From positions 3,104,322 through 3,168,321 of the forward strand of contig NZ_LR130760.1 of NCBI RefSeq assembly GCF_900625095.1: a stretch of 64,000 nucleotides of DNA. Direction: 5' to 3'. A model generated the notes under the pieces. That model made no database searches. It was not told where the DNA came from and saw nothing but the letters and a program-made list of their open reading frames with translations. This DNA comes from Acinetobacter ihumii (GTDB lineage Bacteria > Pseudomonadota > Gammaproteobacteria > Pseudomonadales > Moraxellaceae). This document shows, piece by piece, positions 42,489 to 51,612 of this stretch (positions within the stretch are counted from its first letter, which is position 1; every line of letters starts with the position of its first letter). Both the position numbers and the translations under genes were made by a program.

Positions 42489-43553
42489 TCAGGCTGATTG
42501 AGCCAATTTATTTAAAGATTCAAGATGAACCGTGCGCTGTTCTTTGGCCGCTTTTTCAATGCACTCTAAAAGCTGAATATTCTTAATCGCATCTTCTGGG
42601 GATGAAATGGGTTGCGCAGTCCCATCAATCACGTCAACAAAATGTGAAAGTTGTGAGATATACACATCTTCGTCTTTGTTGGGTTCGAGCCTATTTTTGA
42701 TGAGCGGGGTGGCCCAACTTTTTGCTATTTCGCTTGGATAATTCCAATATTCCAGATTTGGTATACTGAGCGCGCCCTGTGTTCCACTAATAAAATAGCA
42801 ATTTTGATCAGGTGAAGTGGCAAAGCTACTTTTATTTTCTTCACTATTTTGATCCCATCCCCACGGTGAAACCGCAGCGTCAGAGGCCATAAGTGAGCCT
42901 AAAGATCCATTTTTAAAACGGACTAAAATCGAAATACTATCTTCGACTTCAAGCTGCCGATTTTGATAAGACATCATGGCTTGCACCGATTCAATTTCAC
43001 CATTTAAATAACGCATCAGATCCAGATCATGTACCAGATTGATTGCGAGTACGCCTGCACCCGACTGACGATGCCACTCAATATCAAAATAGGAATCAGG
43101 TTTATAGACTGACCAAAGTGCATTGAAGGTATTGATTTGACCCAAGGTGCCTTTTTGAATCAGTTGCTGTGCTTGCTGAATGATTTTATTATGACGACGA
43201 TGATGTCCCACCAAAATTGGCACTTGATAATGCTGTTGTTGTTCAATTAAATACAACGCTTCTTCGGTATTTAAAGCCAATGGTTTTTCAAGCAAACTTG
43301 GCACACCTGCCTGCATACACTGAATCGCTGTACTGACATGAAAGCGGTTTGGATTGGCAATGATCACACCATCTGGCTGAACTTGCTTTAATAAAGCATC
43401 GAGATTTTGAAAGTTGGGCACTTGATATTCTTGCGCCAATGCTTCTGAAAACGGATCACATATTGCAACCAATACTGTTTCAGGGTGCTTTTGAATGGTT
43501 TGGGCATGTTTCTTACCCATGACACCTGCACCAATAATGGCGATCTTTTTCAT
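42489..43553 (-). CDS. Gfo/Idh/MocA-family oxidoreductase
   Basis: 354 residues. The N-terminal Rossmann domain starts IAIIGAGVMGKKHAQTIQKH, followed by ANPNRFHV and the catalytic-motif region LLEKPLALNTEEA (E-K-P). The C-terminal alpha/beta domain includes SGAGVLAINLVHDLDLMRYL with the conserved His-Asp-x-Asp. Family members oxidise sugars, inositols or other cyclic polyols with NAD(P). It abuts the upstream TIM-barrel gene with no gap, so the two enzymes act together. The operon carries the same IclR operator as cassette B. Confidence 0.92.
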   Translation of the reverse strand: MKKIAIIGAGVMGKKHAQTIQKHPETVLVAICDPFSEALAQEYQVPNFQNLDALLKQVQPDGVIIANPNRFHVSTAIQCMQAGVPSLLEKPLALNTEEALYLIEQQQHYQVPILVGHHRRHNKIIQQAQQLIQKGTLGQINTFNALWSVYKPDSYFDIEWHRQSGAGVLAINLVHDLDLMRYLNGEIESVQAMMSYQNRQLEVEDSISILVRFKNGSLGSLMASDAAVSPWGWDQNSEENKSSFATSPDQNCYFISGTQGALSIPNLEYWNYPSEIAKSWATPLIKNRLEPNKDEDVYISQLSHFVDVIDGTAQPISSPEDAIKNIQLLECIEKAAKEQRTVHLESLNKLAQSA

Positions 43554-44441
43554 TTATGCTGCTCCTTGCTGTTGTTGTAAAGATGTCCGTAATTGTTTTA
43601 AATAATGGATACTGTCTTGAATTGCCTGATGTTCAGTGCGATTTTGCAAATAATCTGGATGTAAATAATCGATTTCCAGTGCCAATAAGCCCTGATAATT
43701 ATGCTCTGCTAACCATTTCAGTGTCTTTTTTAGTGGAATCAAACCTCGTCCTGCTGGAACACTTGGCCAAAAAGCAAAACTTTTGGGATCACCTTGGTAC
43801 GCTGTGACATCTTTGATATGTGTCGCTTTGGCATAGGGCAGCATTTTCTCAATCGCTTGCCATGGATCTTCGAGCATGCGTAAGTTATTGGCGGTATCCA
43901 GACAGATCCCCAAATAAGGGGAGTCAATGCTTTGAATCAGATCAACGATTTCATTCGCATAAAAATCAACATGATTTTCCAATGCCAAGACCAAATCGAA
44001 CTGTTCAGCATAGACGACAGCTTGTTGTAACAATGGAACCAAAGCATCTTTATGGCTTTGCCAATCTGTTTGCGGACGAGTTTTACGTCCTCCTGCACAG
44101 ATACGCATTACCTTGGCACCAAGTGCTTGGGCAATCTCGATATGTCGATACAGATCTTGCAGCATGTCTGGTTTTTGACCTGAATATAAACCTGATGGAT
44201 GTCCCCACGCCCAGACTAATTCAAGCTGATGCTGTGTAAGTAATTGTTTTAATTGTTGGATATCCTGCTGATTAGGGCTATCAAACATAAAACTTTCAAT
44301 GGAAATTCCTTCAATACCAAAAGTTGTAGATAATTGTACGCATTCAAATACATTCATTTTGGATGAAGGGGGTTGTTCCAAATCTGGATAAATTTCACCG
44401 AAATAACGATGAAAACAATAACTATCGATCGCAATTTTCAT
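43554..44441 (-). CDS. Sugar-phosphate isomerase/epimerase family TIM barrel
   Basis: 295 residues, xylose-isomerase-like barrel of the IolE/Hyi/AP endonuclease 2 superfamily. Likely metal-site residues: Glu in LALENHVDFYAN, Asp and Asn in LGICLDTANNLR, His in ATHIKDVTAYQ, and Glu in LLALEIDYLHPD. The first segment CFHRYFGEIYPDL is typical of the sugar-isomerase subgroup seen beside Gfo/Idh/MocA dehydrogenases. It differs from the TIM barrel of cassette B (36332). First gene of a two-gene operon, with the shared IclR operator and promoter about 70-110 bp upstream. Confidence 0.9.
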   Translation of the reverse strand: MKIAIDSYCFHRYFGEIYPDLEQPPSSKMNVFECVQLSTTFGIEGISIESFMFDSPNQQDIQQLKQLLTQHQLELVWAWGHPSGLYSGQKPDMLQDLYRHIEIAQALGAKVMRICAGGRKTRPQTDWQSHKDALVPLLQQAVVYAEQFDLVLALENHVDFYANEIVDLIQSIDSPYLGICLDTANNLRMLEDPWQAIEKMLPYAKATHIKDVTAYQGDPKSFAFWPSVPAGRGLIPLKKTLKWLAEHNYQGLLALEIDYLHPDYLQNRTEHQAIQDSIHYLKQLRTSLQQQQGAA

Positions 44442-44511
44442 ATCTATTTAAGCCAATTTCCATGTGGTCTTTTTAATGATGAAATCATGTTCATCTGGTC
44501 CTGTGTGATCG

Positions 44512-44551
44512 ATACTAACAAAGATGTTATAAAAATGGAACATTGTTCCAT
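44512..44551 (-). promoter_or_regulatory. Second IclR operator with overlapping promoter
   Basis: Palindrome ATGGAACA-T-TGTTCCAT (44535-44551), core identical to the 33911 operator. On the minus strand, -35 TTCCAT lies in the operator, followed by a 17-bp spacer and -10 TAGTAT (44512-44517). It drives the TIM/Gfo operon. Confidence 0.75.
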
Positions 44552-44754
44552 AAATTTTATTTTTAAAAATTACTGTTCGAATTTTTTAATATGAGCATTA
44601 AATAGCGATTTAATTTCTTTTTTATTGCTGTTCAAAATAAATTTATTTTTATGGAAAAATTTAAATATGATTAATAACATATCTAAATTCTAATACAGAA
44701 TGATAGGATTGATCACACCTCCATTTAATTTGCTAATTTCAACTAAACATCAAC

Positions 44755-44796
44755 CAGTCTACAAAAAAAATTATTTATTTTTAAATTTGTAGACTG
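44755..44796. repeat. Long inverted repeat in the 442-bp gap before the MFS gene
   Basis: CAGTCTACAAA (44755-44765) and TTTGTAGACTG (44786-44796) are perfect 11-bp arms around 20 A/T-only bases. There is no adjacent gene end, so it is not an obvious terminator. The rest of 44442-44883 is AT-rich and holds only the operator and promoter listed separately. Confidence 0.5.
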
Positions 44797-44883
44797 CTGA
44801 ATTACAATTGATGCCTTTTTCATGCAACTATAGGCAACCTTAATAAATTTTAAGTTGTTGAAAATACATAGGAATCCAACCCA

Positions 44884-46050
44884 GTGTCACGCCTTCCAAT
44901 CACGACCAAACTCGGTGGTTTCTACTTTTGCTATTATGCGATTGTGGGGACATTTATGCCGTATTGGAATTTGTATCTGGAAGGGCAAGGCTTTAATTAT
45001 CAGGAAATTGGGGTGCTGTCTTCAATCGCGATTATTACCCGCTTTTTCGCGCCCTTGGTCTGGGGATGGATTGCAGATAAATCTGGTAAAAGAATGTTGT
45101 TGGTACGGATTGCAACATGGATGGAGGCGTGCATCTGGTTTGCGATTTTCATAATTCCAAATAGCTTTCAATCTGTTGCGTTGCTCATGCTGATTTTTAG
45201 TTTTTTCCAAAATGCAATCTTAGCTCAATTCGAAGGCGTGACTTTATTTTGGTTGGGTGATAAACGTATTGAGTATTATGGAAAGGTACGAAAATGGGGA
45301 TCAGTTGGTTTTATCGTGAGTGTGTTTGGCATAGGCGCATTATTAGATGTGATCCCGATTGCAATGCTACCCATTATTTTGCTCTGTGTGGCTTTTTTAG
45401 CCTTTGTCTGGTCATTTAGTATTCATGAACCTCATCATGCACCCAATTCACAACGCCAGCTTGAACCTTTACTTCCGATTTTAAAACGACCCGCTGTTAT
45501 GGCTTTTTTTGCCATAGAACTGATTTTATTGTTTTCACATGCACCATTTTACAGTTTTTATAGTAACTTTTTAAAAGAAGTAGGCTTTTCAACCACGCAA
45601 ATTGGTTTTTTGTGGTCTATCGGCGTGATTGCTGAAATCGTGATGTTTGCCTATGCACATGTTTTTCTATCTCGTTTTTCACTTCAACAACTGGTGAGTC
45701 TTTGTCTGATCATGACCAGTTTACGCTGGATGATTACGGGTATTTTTTCAAGCAGTTTTATCGCGCAATTGGGCGCGCAAACTATACATGCCTTTAGTTT
45801 TGGTTTATTTCATCTTATTGCCATGCGTATGATTTTTCAAAATTTTTCAGCAGCACAGCAAGGTCGTGGGCAGGCGGTGTATAGTACCATGTGGGGAATT
45901 GGGGTAGCGTCTGGAAGTATTTTGGCTGGTCACTATTGGAAGGCATTTGGCGGTTCCATGATGTTTTTCATGGCATCAATTCTGGTTTTGCTGGGGTTAC
46001 TCTTGGTGAAAAAATTGCCGGATCAGCTAGAACCACTGAAATTGCATTAG
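44884..46050 (+). CDS. MFS transporter (HcaT/MFS_1-like group)
   Basis: 388 residues from a GTG start with TAGGA about 10 nt upstream. Twelve predicted helices. The opening KLGGFYFCYYAIVGTFMPYW and WGWIADKSGKRMLLVRIATW match the PF12832-type group that includes HcaT and LacY-like permeases. Later motifs are WGSVGFIVSVFGIGALLD and SFGLFHLIAMRMIFQNFSAA. No neighbouring catabolic gene defines its substrate: it lies between the island's last operon and the accC region, transcribed rightward alone. Confidence 0.87.
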   Translation: MSRLPITTKLGGFYFCYYAIVGTFMPYWNLYLEGQGFNYQEIGVLSSIAIITRFFAPLVWGWIADKSGKRMLLVRIATWMEACIWFAIFIIPNSFQSVALLMLIFSFFQNAILAQFEGVTLFWLGDKRIEYYGKVRKWGSVGFIVSVFGIGALLDVIPIAMLPIILLCVAFLAFVWSFSIHEPHHAPNSQRQLEPLLPILKRPAVMAFFAIELILLFSHAPFYSFYSNFLKEVGFSTTQIGFLWSIGVIAEIVMFAYAHVFLSRFSLQQLVSLCLIMTSLRWMITGIFSSSFIAQLGAQTIHAFSFGLFHLIAMRMIFQNFSAAQQGRGQAVYSTMWGIGVASGSILAGHYWKAFGGSMMFFMASILVLLGLLLVKKLPDQLEPLKLH

Positions 46051-46311
46051 TTTTCTTACTACTGTTTTTTTCAACTTTAATATTTTTCATTTGAAGGTGA
46101 AAGGGATAAGATTTATGCAGATTAATGGGTTATTATTTGATCTTTTTGGGTGCATTTATTCATTTTAAATCAGATAAATAATGCATTTAGCCTTTGTGAA
46201 ATGATTCAGATTTCAATGTAATAAAAATATTGTTTTTATATCGTTATGAACTCAAGTAAAACATCAAAAATATGTTAAGTTAACGGCATGCGTCTAGTGA
46301 TCAATAAATCT

Positions 46312-46794
46312 ATGAAAAATATTTATATTATTGGTTTAGTTAGTCTTTGTTGCTCATTTGCGATGGCAGATGAGGCGATGCCAAAGAAAGTACCAGCCAA
46401 AGCTCAAACGATGGATTTAAATGCCAATACCATACAGATTGAAACGCGTCCTGAAATTGTAGGATTGTGGGGAATGGAGATTCCGACCAATAAGAAATGC
46501 GTTGAATATTATAATTTCCGTAATGCGAACGAAGTTGTCGTAAAAAGTGGAGCTGAGTGGTCATATGGTATGTATGACTATCAACCTTCACAGGATATGA
46601 ATGAAAAGCTTCCTGCCCTGATTATGCAAATTAAATATGATAACAATGAGGTGGATTGTTCTGGTCAGCAGCAAGATCAGTCTGGTGAAGTTTCCCAATA
46701 TTTTGTGCAATGGCAAAGTCCAAATACCATCAATTTTTGTGCAAGCGAAAAAGGTGGTCAATGCTTCGCTACTTTACGCCGTGTATTGCCTTAG
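46312..46794 (+). CDS. Secreted hypothetical protein
   Basis: 160 residues from the ATG at 46312. An in-frame ATG at 46288 would add 8 residues, and neither has a strong ribosome-binding site. The signal peptide MKNIYIIGLVSLCCSFAMA is followed by DEAMPKKVPAKAQ. The mature protein has WGMEIPTNKKCVEYYNFR and later CSGQQQDQSGEVSQYFVQW, NFCASEKGGQCFATL: four cysteines that may form two disulfides. Predicted periplasmic. The family is not recognised. It ends at a strong bidirectional terminator facing accC. Confidence 0.75.
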   Translation: MKNIYIIGLVSLCCSFAMADEAMPKKVPAKAQTMDLNANTIQIETRPEIVGLWGMEIPTNKKCVEYYNFRNANEVVVKSGAEWSYGMYDYQPSQDMNEKLPALIMQIKYDNNEVDCSGQQQDQSGEVSQYFVQWQSPNTINFCASEKGGQCFATLRRVLP

Positions 46795-46826
46795 TAGTCT
46801 TAAATGGCAACAAATATAACTCAGTT

Positions 46827-46856
46827 AAAAAAACCTCTTAAATAAGAGGTTTTTTT
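46827..46856. terminator. Bidirectional terminator between the secreted protein and accC
   Basis: AAACCTCTTA/TAAGAGGTTT stem flanked by A and T runs on both sides. Confidence 0.92.
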
Positions 46857-46861
46857 CGGTT

Positions 46862-48226
46862 TCAAGCTTTTTCAGTTGCGGCTTCTAACTGCTTCAGTAA
46901 ATGTTTTTCAAGATAATGAATATCCATGGCTTGTTCACAGAATTTTTTATCTTGGAGGATTAAATCCTTATGTAAAGGAATATTGGTTTTGACACCAGTC
47001 AGAATGATCTCGTCCAGAGCTTGACGCATACGGGATAAAGATGTCTCACGGTCTTTACCATGAGCAATCAGTTTGGCAATCATGGAATCATAATAAGGCG
47101 GAATGCTATAGCCCGGATAAATGTGCGAATCCAGACGAATACCAGCACCACCGGGTGCATAAAAATCCTCGATTTTACCGGGAGAAGGTAAAAAGGTGGT
47201 TGGATCTTCTGCATTAATACGACATTCTATGGCATGACCACGCACTTCGACATCAGACTGTTCAATTTGTAAACCCAAACCAGCTGCGACACGAAGTTGT
47301 TGCTCAATAATATCAATACCTGTCACCATTTCAGTGACTGGGTGCTCAACCTGAACACGGGTATTCATTTCGATAAAGAAGAATTCACCATCTTCGAATA
47401 AAAATTCAAATGTACCTGCACCACGGTACTGCATGAGCTTACAGGCATTGACACAAGCTTCCAAAATATCAGCACGAGCTTGTTCCGGTAAATTCGGGGC
47501 AGGCGCTTCTTCCAGAACCTTCTGATGGCGGCGTTGCAAAGAACAATCACGGTCATATAAATGAATGGCATGACCATTGCCATCACCTAAAACCTGAACT
47601 TCAACATGACGTGGTTTTTGCAGAAAACGTTCCATATAAACGGTATCATCACCAAACCACATTTCGGCATCCCGTTGTGCCGCCTGAACCGATTCGAGTA
47701 GGGTATCAACACGTTCAACAATACGCATACCTCGACCACCGCCACCTGAAGCAGCTTTTACAATCAGTGGGAAACCAATTTCTTTGGCTTCAGCCAATGC
47801 ATTATGAATGGTCACTGCATGGTCACAACCCGGTACAGTTGGAACACCTGCTTTTTTCATGGCCACAATTGCAGATACTTTATTTCCCATTAAACGGATA
47901 TGTTCTGGACGTGGACCAATAAAAATAAAACCAGAAGTTTCTACGATTTCAGCAAACTCAGCATTTTCAGACAGAAAGCCATAGCCCGGATGAATCGCAT
48001 CTGCGCCGGTAATTTCTGCTGCCGTAATAATTGCAGGGATATTTAAATAGCTATCACTACTTGCACCCGGGCCAATACAAACAGCTTCATCAACGAAACG
48101 TAAATGCATTAAGTCTTTGTCAGCATCTGAATAAATACCGACAGTTTTAATGCCTAATGTTTTGCAAGCACGGGTAATTCGTAATGCGATTTCACCACGG
48201 TTTGCAATTAATACTTTTTGCAACAT
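46862..48226 (-). CDS. accC: Acetyl-CoA carboxylase, biotin carboxylase subunit
   Basis: 454 residues. ATP-grasp enzyme that carboxylates the biotin on AccB, first half-reaction of malonyl-CoA synthesis. [19 protein letters not shown] opens the N-terminal domain. [15 protein letters not shown], the ATP lid [18 protein letters not shown]-type [18 protein letters not shown] and [27 protein letters not shown] (quoted in part) carry the nucleotide, biotin and catalytic residues. The length is the usual one. Third gene of aroQ-accB-accC, 15 nt after accB, ending at the terminator. Confidence 0.98.
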   Translation of the reverse strand: MLQKVLIANRGEIALRITRACKTLGIKTVGIYSDADKDLMHLRFVDEAVCIGPGASSDSYLNIPAIITAAEITGADAIHPGYGFLSENAEFAEIVETSGFIFIGPRPEHIRLMGNKVSAIVAMKKAGVPTVPGCDHAVTIHNALAEAKEIGFPLIVKAASGGGGRGMRIVERVDTLLESVQAAQRDAEMWFGDDTVYMERFLQKPRHVEVQVLGDGNGHAIHLYDRDCSLQRRHQKVLEEAPAPNLPEQARADILEACVNACKLMQYRGAGTFEFLFEDGEFFFIEMNTRVQVEHPVTEMVTGIDIIEQQLRVAAGLGLQIEQSDVEVRGHAIECRINAEDPTTFLPSPGKIEDFYAPGGAGIRLDSHIYPGYSIPPYYDSMIAKLIAHGKDRETSLSRMRQALDEIILTGVKTNIPLHKDLILQDKKFCEQAMDIHYLEKHLLKQLEAATEKA

Positions 48227-48241
48227 AAGTGTCCCCGTGGA

Positions 48242-48661
48242 TTAGGCGCGGTAGCGGAATAAAGGTTGACCGAACTGAATGACTTCACCATTTTTGACTA
48301 AAATCTCTTCAATGACACCACTTTGAGTCGCTTCAATTGGATTCATAATTTTCATGGCTTCAATAATACCCAACGTTTCACCCGCAGAAACAGTCTGACC
48401 AACCTTCACAAACGGTGCTTCACCCGGATTTGGTGCAGCATAGAACACGCCAACCATCGGTGAGTTTTCGACTGCACCACGCGGTGTTTTTGCCGCAGGC
48501 GCAGCAGGTGCGGCAATAGGTGCTGTGGCAACAGGTGCACTTGTATAGACTGGTGTTGGTCGTGTTAAAGAGATGGATTGATCACCTTCTTTTACCTCAA
48601 TCGCTTGCAAGTCTGATTCGATCATCAAGTCAATGAGTTTTTTGATTTTGCGGATGTCCAT
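48242..48661 (-). CDS. accB: Biotin carboxyl carrier protein of acetyl-CoA carboxylase
   Basis: 139 residues. The N-terminal helical part (KIKKLIDLMIESDLQAIEVK) is followed by an Ala/Pro-rich linker (about residues 41-60) and the biotinyl domain with EAMKIMNPIEA, where K104 is biotinylated. The protruding thumb is seen in VFYAAPNPGEAPFVKVGQ. It carries carboxybiotin between AccC and the carboxyltransferase. It sits 28 nt after aroQ, the common gammaproteobacterial order. Confidence 0.98.
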   Translation of the reverse strand: MDIRKIKKLIDLMIESDLQAIEVKEGDQSISLTRPTPVYTSAPVATAPIAAPAAPAAKTPRGAVENSPMVGVFYAAPNPGEAPFVKVGQTVSAGETLGIIEAMKIMNPIEATQSGVIEEILVKNGEVIQFGQPLFRYRA

Positions 48662-48689
48662 AGGTGAGTAATTCCTAAATCATGTTGAA

Positions 48690-49139
48690 TTAGTGAGAGG
48701 ATTGTATTTTTTCAATGGCACTAGCCAAGGCATAGGCATATCCATTTGCGCCTAAGCCACAAATCACGCCAATAGCTTTGTCTGATAAATATGAGTGATG
48801 ACGAAAACTTTCACGTGCATGTACATTAGATAAATGGACTTCAATAAATGGGAGAGCAACGCCCAATAAGGCATCTCTTAAAGCCACTGAAGTGTGCGTC
48901 AGTGCAGCTGGATTGATAATAATAAATTTGATGCCTTCAGACTGTGCCTGATGAATACGGTCAACGATCGCACCTTCCCAATTACTCTGAAAAGTTTCGA
49001 TTTGAATGTTGGAATTTTGAGCTTGAGTAATGAGCTGTTGATTAATATCATCAAGAGTAAGATAACCATATACGTCTGGTTCGCGTTTTCCTAACAGATT
49101 TAAATTCGGTCCGTGAATCACCAAAATGGTTGAACTCAT
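48690..49139 (-). CDS. aroQ: Type II 3-dehydroquinate dehydratase
   Basis: 149 residues, dodecameric class II enzyme converting 3-dehydroquinate to 3-dehydroshikimate. Motifs: [18 protein letters not shown] with the catalytic Arg and Tyr (Y24), [17 protein letters not shown] and [20 protein letters not shown] with the catalytic His. It is biosynthetic by context (leading accB-accC). The reaction is also a step in quinate catabolism, so its product links to the enzymes proposed for the nearby island. Confidence 0.97.
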   Translation of the reverse strand: MSSTILVIHGPNLNLLGKREPDVYGYLTLDDINQQLITQAQNSNIQIETFQSNWEGAIVDRIHQAQSEGIKFIIINPAALTHTSVALRDALLGVALPFIEVHLSNVHARESFRHHSYLSDKAIGVICGLGANGYAYALASAIEKIQSSH

Positions 49140-49375
49140 TCTGCTTACTCCAATTTATAAAATGCAAATTAGCTTTGCAAGATAGCTGCAAAGTTTGCTC
49201 ATTATGGCATATTTTTCCACATATTTTTTATCATTTGTTTTAATTGAAGCAGAAAGTGTTTGCCAGATTCGAGTGATATAATGCAAAGTTTGCTGACAAT
49301 TGGCAATGTTAAAAAATGACAAATTTTTCGAGTTTTAGATTGGATATTATTTTAAACACAATTGACGAAAACAGT

Positions 49376-50701
49376 TCATTTATTTTGTGTAACAGCCATA
49401 TGCGAATCATCAATACATGGCAAGTCACACCAGCGCGTTAGATAATGAGGAGAGCGATAAAGTTGCTTCATTTTCCATTGTGACTGGCAGGAATGATAGC
49501 CAACTTGCAAACTTTCTGAACCAAATCGTTCTTTAATTGAGCTTAGCGTGAGCATTAATTGTTGCCTTTGCTGAATATGCTGTAGTGGCTGCCATAAGTC
49601 ATCAATATGCTGTTGACGTGGATAAAGTCCACAAAACATAATGCCCACTTTAATATATTTTTTATTTTTATCAAATAAAACATCAAGTTGTTGTAAAGAT
49701 GCTTGAGTTAACGCAAGTAAATCATCCGTTGCATATTCAAAACCTATCGATGCTACCTGTGCTTTTTTATAAGGTTTGGTTTCAGTTTTTTCGTAAAGAA
49801 AGACTTGAATACACTGACACAATTGCTGCTGAGTCATTAAGCGACGATGGGCGCGATTTAAATGGAAAATCAAGGCTTGTTTGATTTGATGCAAATCATT
49901 TAGGTTTTGGGAAAAACTTCTTGAAGCTAAAATACGTTTACTTGGAATTTCTGGATCATCCAGAGAAATGCAGGATTGGCCTTTTAGCTCACGTACTGTA
50001 CGCGCAATCACCACCGAAAATGCTTTACCAAGATAGTGTTCATTGGCAAAAGTTAAGTCATAGCAACTATAAATATTATAGTCTTGTAAGCGTTTGCTGA
50101 TTTGATGGCCGATTCCCCATACCTCTTTAGCAGGTGTAGTTAGAGTTAGATCTTCTAAAATTAATGGATCTAATGCGCCAAGATGGCAAACCTGATTAAA
50201 ACTAGAAATTTTCTTGGCAAAATGATTGGCAAGTTTAGCTTGAGTTTTGCTCCGACCAATACCAATGCTACATGGCAAACTCAGCCATTGTTCCATGGTT
50301 TTTACAAGTTGACGACAGTAATCTTCTAAGTCAAATAATTTTGCATAAGGGGTGAGATGAATAAAACATTCATCAATCGAATAGGCTTCGATATCATCAA
50401 CATTGAAAAATTCCTGAATAGTTAAAAAGAAACGGGAAGACATTTCTGCGTAGAGTGTGTAATTGCTGGAGAATACCTGTACAGCCTGATATTGCGGTTC
50501 ATCTTTAATTTGATGCCATGGGACTGCCATTTTTATGCCAAGTGCTTTTGCCTCGTTGCTACGCGAAACCACACAGCCATCGTTATTGGATAATACGACA
50601 ACAGGTTGATCAATCAATTTAGGTTGAAACAGACGCTCACAACTGACATAACAGTTATTGATATCAATGAGTGCGTAATATTCATGATTAAAATGTGTCA
50701 T
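49376..50701 (-). CDS. umuC: Y-family DNA polymerase V subunit UmuC
   Basis: 441 residues. Translesion polymerase. The palm motif [19 protein letters not shown] carries the first metal-binding Asp and the steric-gate region, and [10 protein letters not shown] is the catalytic SxDE motif. Helix-hairpin-helix [19 protein letters not shown] and the little-finger domain follow. A beta-clamp-binding peptide is not obvious. It lies 7 nt after the umuD-type gene and is co-transcribed from the palindromic damage-response operator upstream. Confidence 0.96.
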   Translation of the reverse strand: MTHFNHEYYALIDINNCYVSCERLFQPKLIDQPVVVLSNNDGCVVSRSNEAKALGIKMAVPWHQIKDEPQYQAVQVFSSNYTLYAEMSSRFFLTIQEFFNVDDIEAYSIDECFIHLTPYAKLFDLEDYCRQLVKTMEQWLSLPCSIGIGRSKTQAKLANHFAKKISSFNQVCHLGALDPLILEDLTLTTPAKEVWGIGHQISKRLQDYNIYSCYDLTFANEHYLGKAFSVVIARTVRELKGQSCISLDDPEIPSKRILASRSFSQNLNDLHQIKQALIFHLNRAHRRLMTQQQLCQCIQVFLYEKTETKPYKKAQVASIGFEYATDDLLALTQASLQQLDVLFDKNKKYIKVGIMFCGLYPRQQHIDDLWQPLQHIQQRQQLMLTLSSIKERFGSESLQVGYHSCQSQWKMKQLYRSPHYLTRWCDLPCIDDSHMAVTQNK

Positions 50702-50708
50702 GTCGGAT

Positions 50709-51308
50709 TTATCTTAACTTTTTCAGAATGCAGGTCACCACTCCCCAAACTTTGAGGCTGTCATTTTCACGTGGGTAAATATCTGGAAATTCTGGATTTT
50801 CTGCTTTTAACCAAAAATCATAAGGGTCATTTTTATTTCGCATATAACGTTTGACGGTAAATTCATTATTTAATAATGCCAGTACAATATCGCCATGTTC
50901 TGCCATCAAACTTCGATCAATAATAATTTGGTCACCAATTTCAATTCCTGCATCACGCATGGATAAAGAATGAACAGTCAAAATAAAACTACTCAGAGGA
51001 TGTTTGACCAGATATTCATTTAGGTCGAGTTTCCGCTCAATGTCATCTTGTGCAGGAGAGGGAAAACCTGCTGCCACTGATTCGAGTGGAAATACAATTT
51101 CAAGCGTTGTTTTGGTTTCAATTTTTTGTATGTGTTGAATAGACTCCGTATCTTGTGGTGGACGTGGCTTTAGCCAAGACTTGACCGCATCTACTTTGGA
51201 GACTGGCACACGTATTACGACAGTTTTTTCCTGATAATGGGCTTTACGACCTGCATTGACCCGATTACCACCATGTGAATGGACTGGTTTGGTAGAAGTT
51301 TCACTCAT
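50709..51308 (-). CDS. umuD: UmuD-type S24 peptidase/repressor (UmuDAb-like)
   Basis: 199 residues, longer than E. coli UmuD (139). An extra N-terminal segment [20 protein letters not shown] is the putative DNA-binding part of Acinetobacter UmuDAb, which represses damage-inducible genes in a genus without LexA. The self-cleavage site is Ala80-Gly81 (VAAGFPSP). The catalytic dyad is Ser116 (HSLSMRDAG) and Lys153 (EFTVKRYM). RecA filaments would trigger cleavage. umuC follows after 7 nt. A 23-bp near-perfect palindrome lies 13 bp upstream of the start codon and probably mediates autorepression. Confidence 0.95.
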   Translation of the reverse strand: MSETSTKPVHSHGGNRVNAGRKAHYQEKTVVIRVPVSKVDAVKSWLKPRPPQDTESIQHIQKIETKTTLEIVFPLESVAAGFPSPAQDDIERKLDLNEYLVKHPLSSFILTVHSLSMRDAGIEIGDQIIIDRSLMAEHGDIVLALLNNEFTVKRYMRNKNDPYDFWLKAENPEFPDIYPRENDSLKVWGVVTCILKKLR

Positions 51309-51321
51309 ACTATTTTACGAA

Positions 51322-51344
51322 CTTGAATTTGTAACAAAATCAAG
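51322..51344. promoter_or_regulatory. UmuDAb/SOS-type operator of umuDC
   Basis: CTTGAATTTGT-A-ACAAAATCAAG, a 23-bp dyad with one mismatched pair. It resembles the TTGAAAATGT..ACTTTTTCAA-type element described for the Acinetobacter DNA damage response. Confidence 0.75.
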
Positions 51345-51530
51345 ATAGCAAATAAAATAATGAAACACCAATTGGTAAAAAGACTGAATATTTAAAGTTT
51401 AATTCATTTCAGCAGGGGATTTTTTCATTTTTGAGTGTAGCGAGGTTGCTTATTTTTATCAAAATTAGACGTTGATGATCAGAATGATTTTATCAATTCA
51501 TTCTATATTTCAACTGTTTGGACTTGAAAA

Positions 51531-51574
51531 TACCAAGTCTTGAGTACATGTTATAAATTAATCAAGACTTGGTA
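51531..51574 (-). terminator. Long-stem hairpin after the alpha/beta hydrolase
   Basis: Perfect 13-bp stem TACCAAGTCTTGA/TCAAGACTTGGTA with an 18-nt loop. On the minus strand ATTTTC follows. It is 38 nt beyond the hydrolase stop. Between it and the operator (51345-51530) I see only AT-rich spacer. Confidence 0.6.
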
Positions 51575-51612
51575 GGCTTATAGATTCGCTACTTCTAGTG
51601 ATATGAACTCGC

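Noticed and set aside
43820..44239. 139-codon open frame on the plus strand opposite the TIM-barrel gene
   Set aside because: It is antisense to a gene with conserved metal-site residues, and the translation shows no domain.
46116..46169. 17-codon frame reading MQINGLLFDLFGCIYSF with GAAAGGGA upstream, like the start of a HAD hydrolase
   Set aside because: It stops at once, and no continuation in other frames was found. It could be a tiny remnant, but that cannot be supported.
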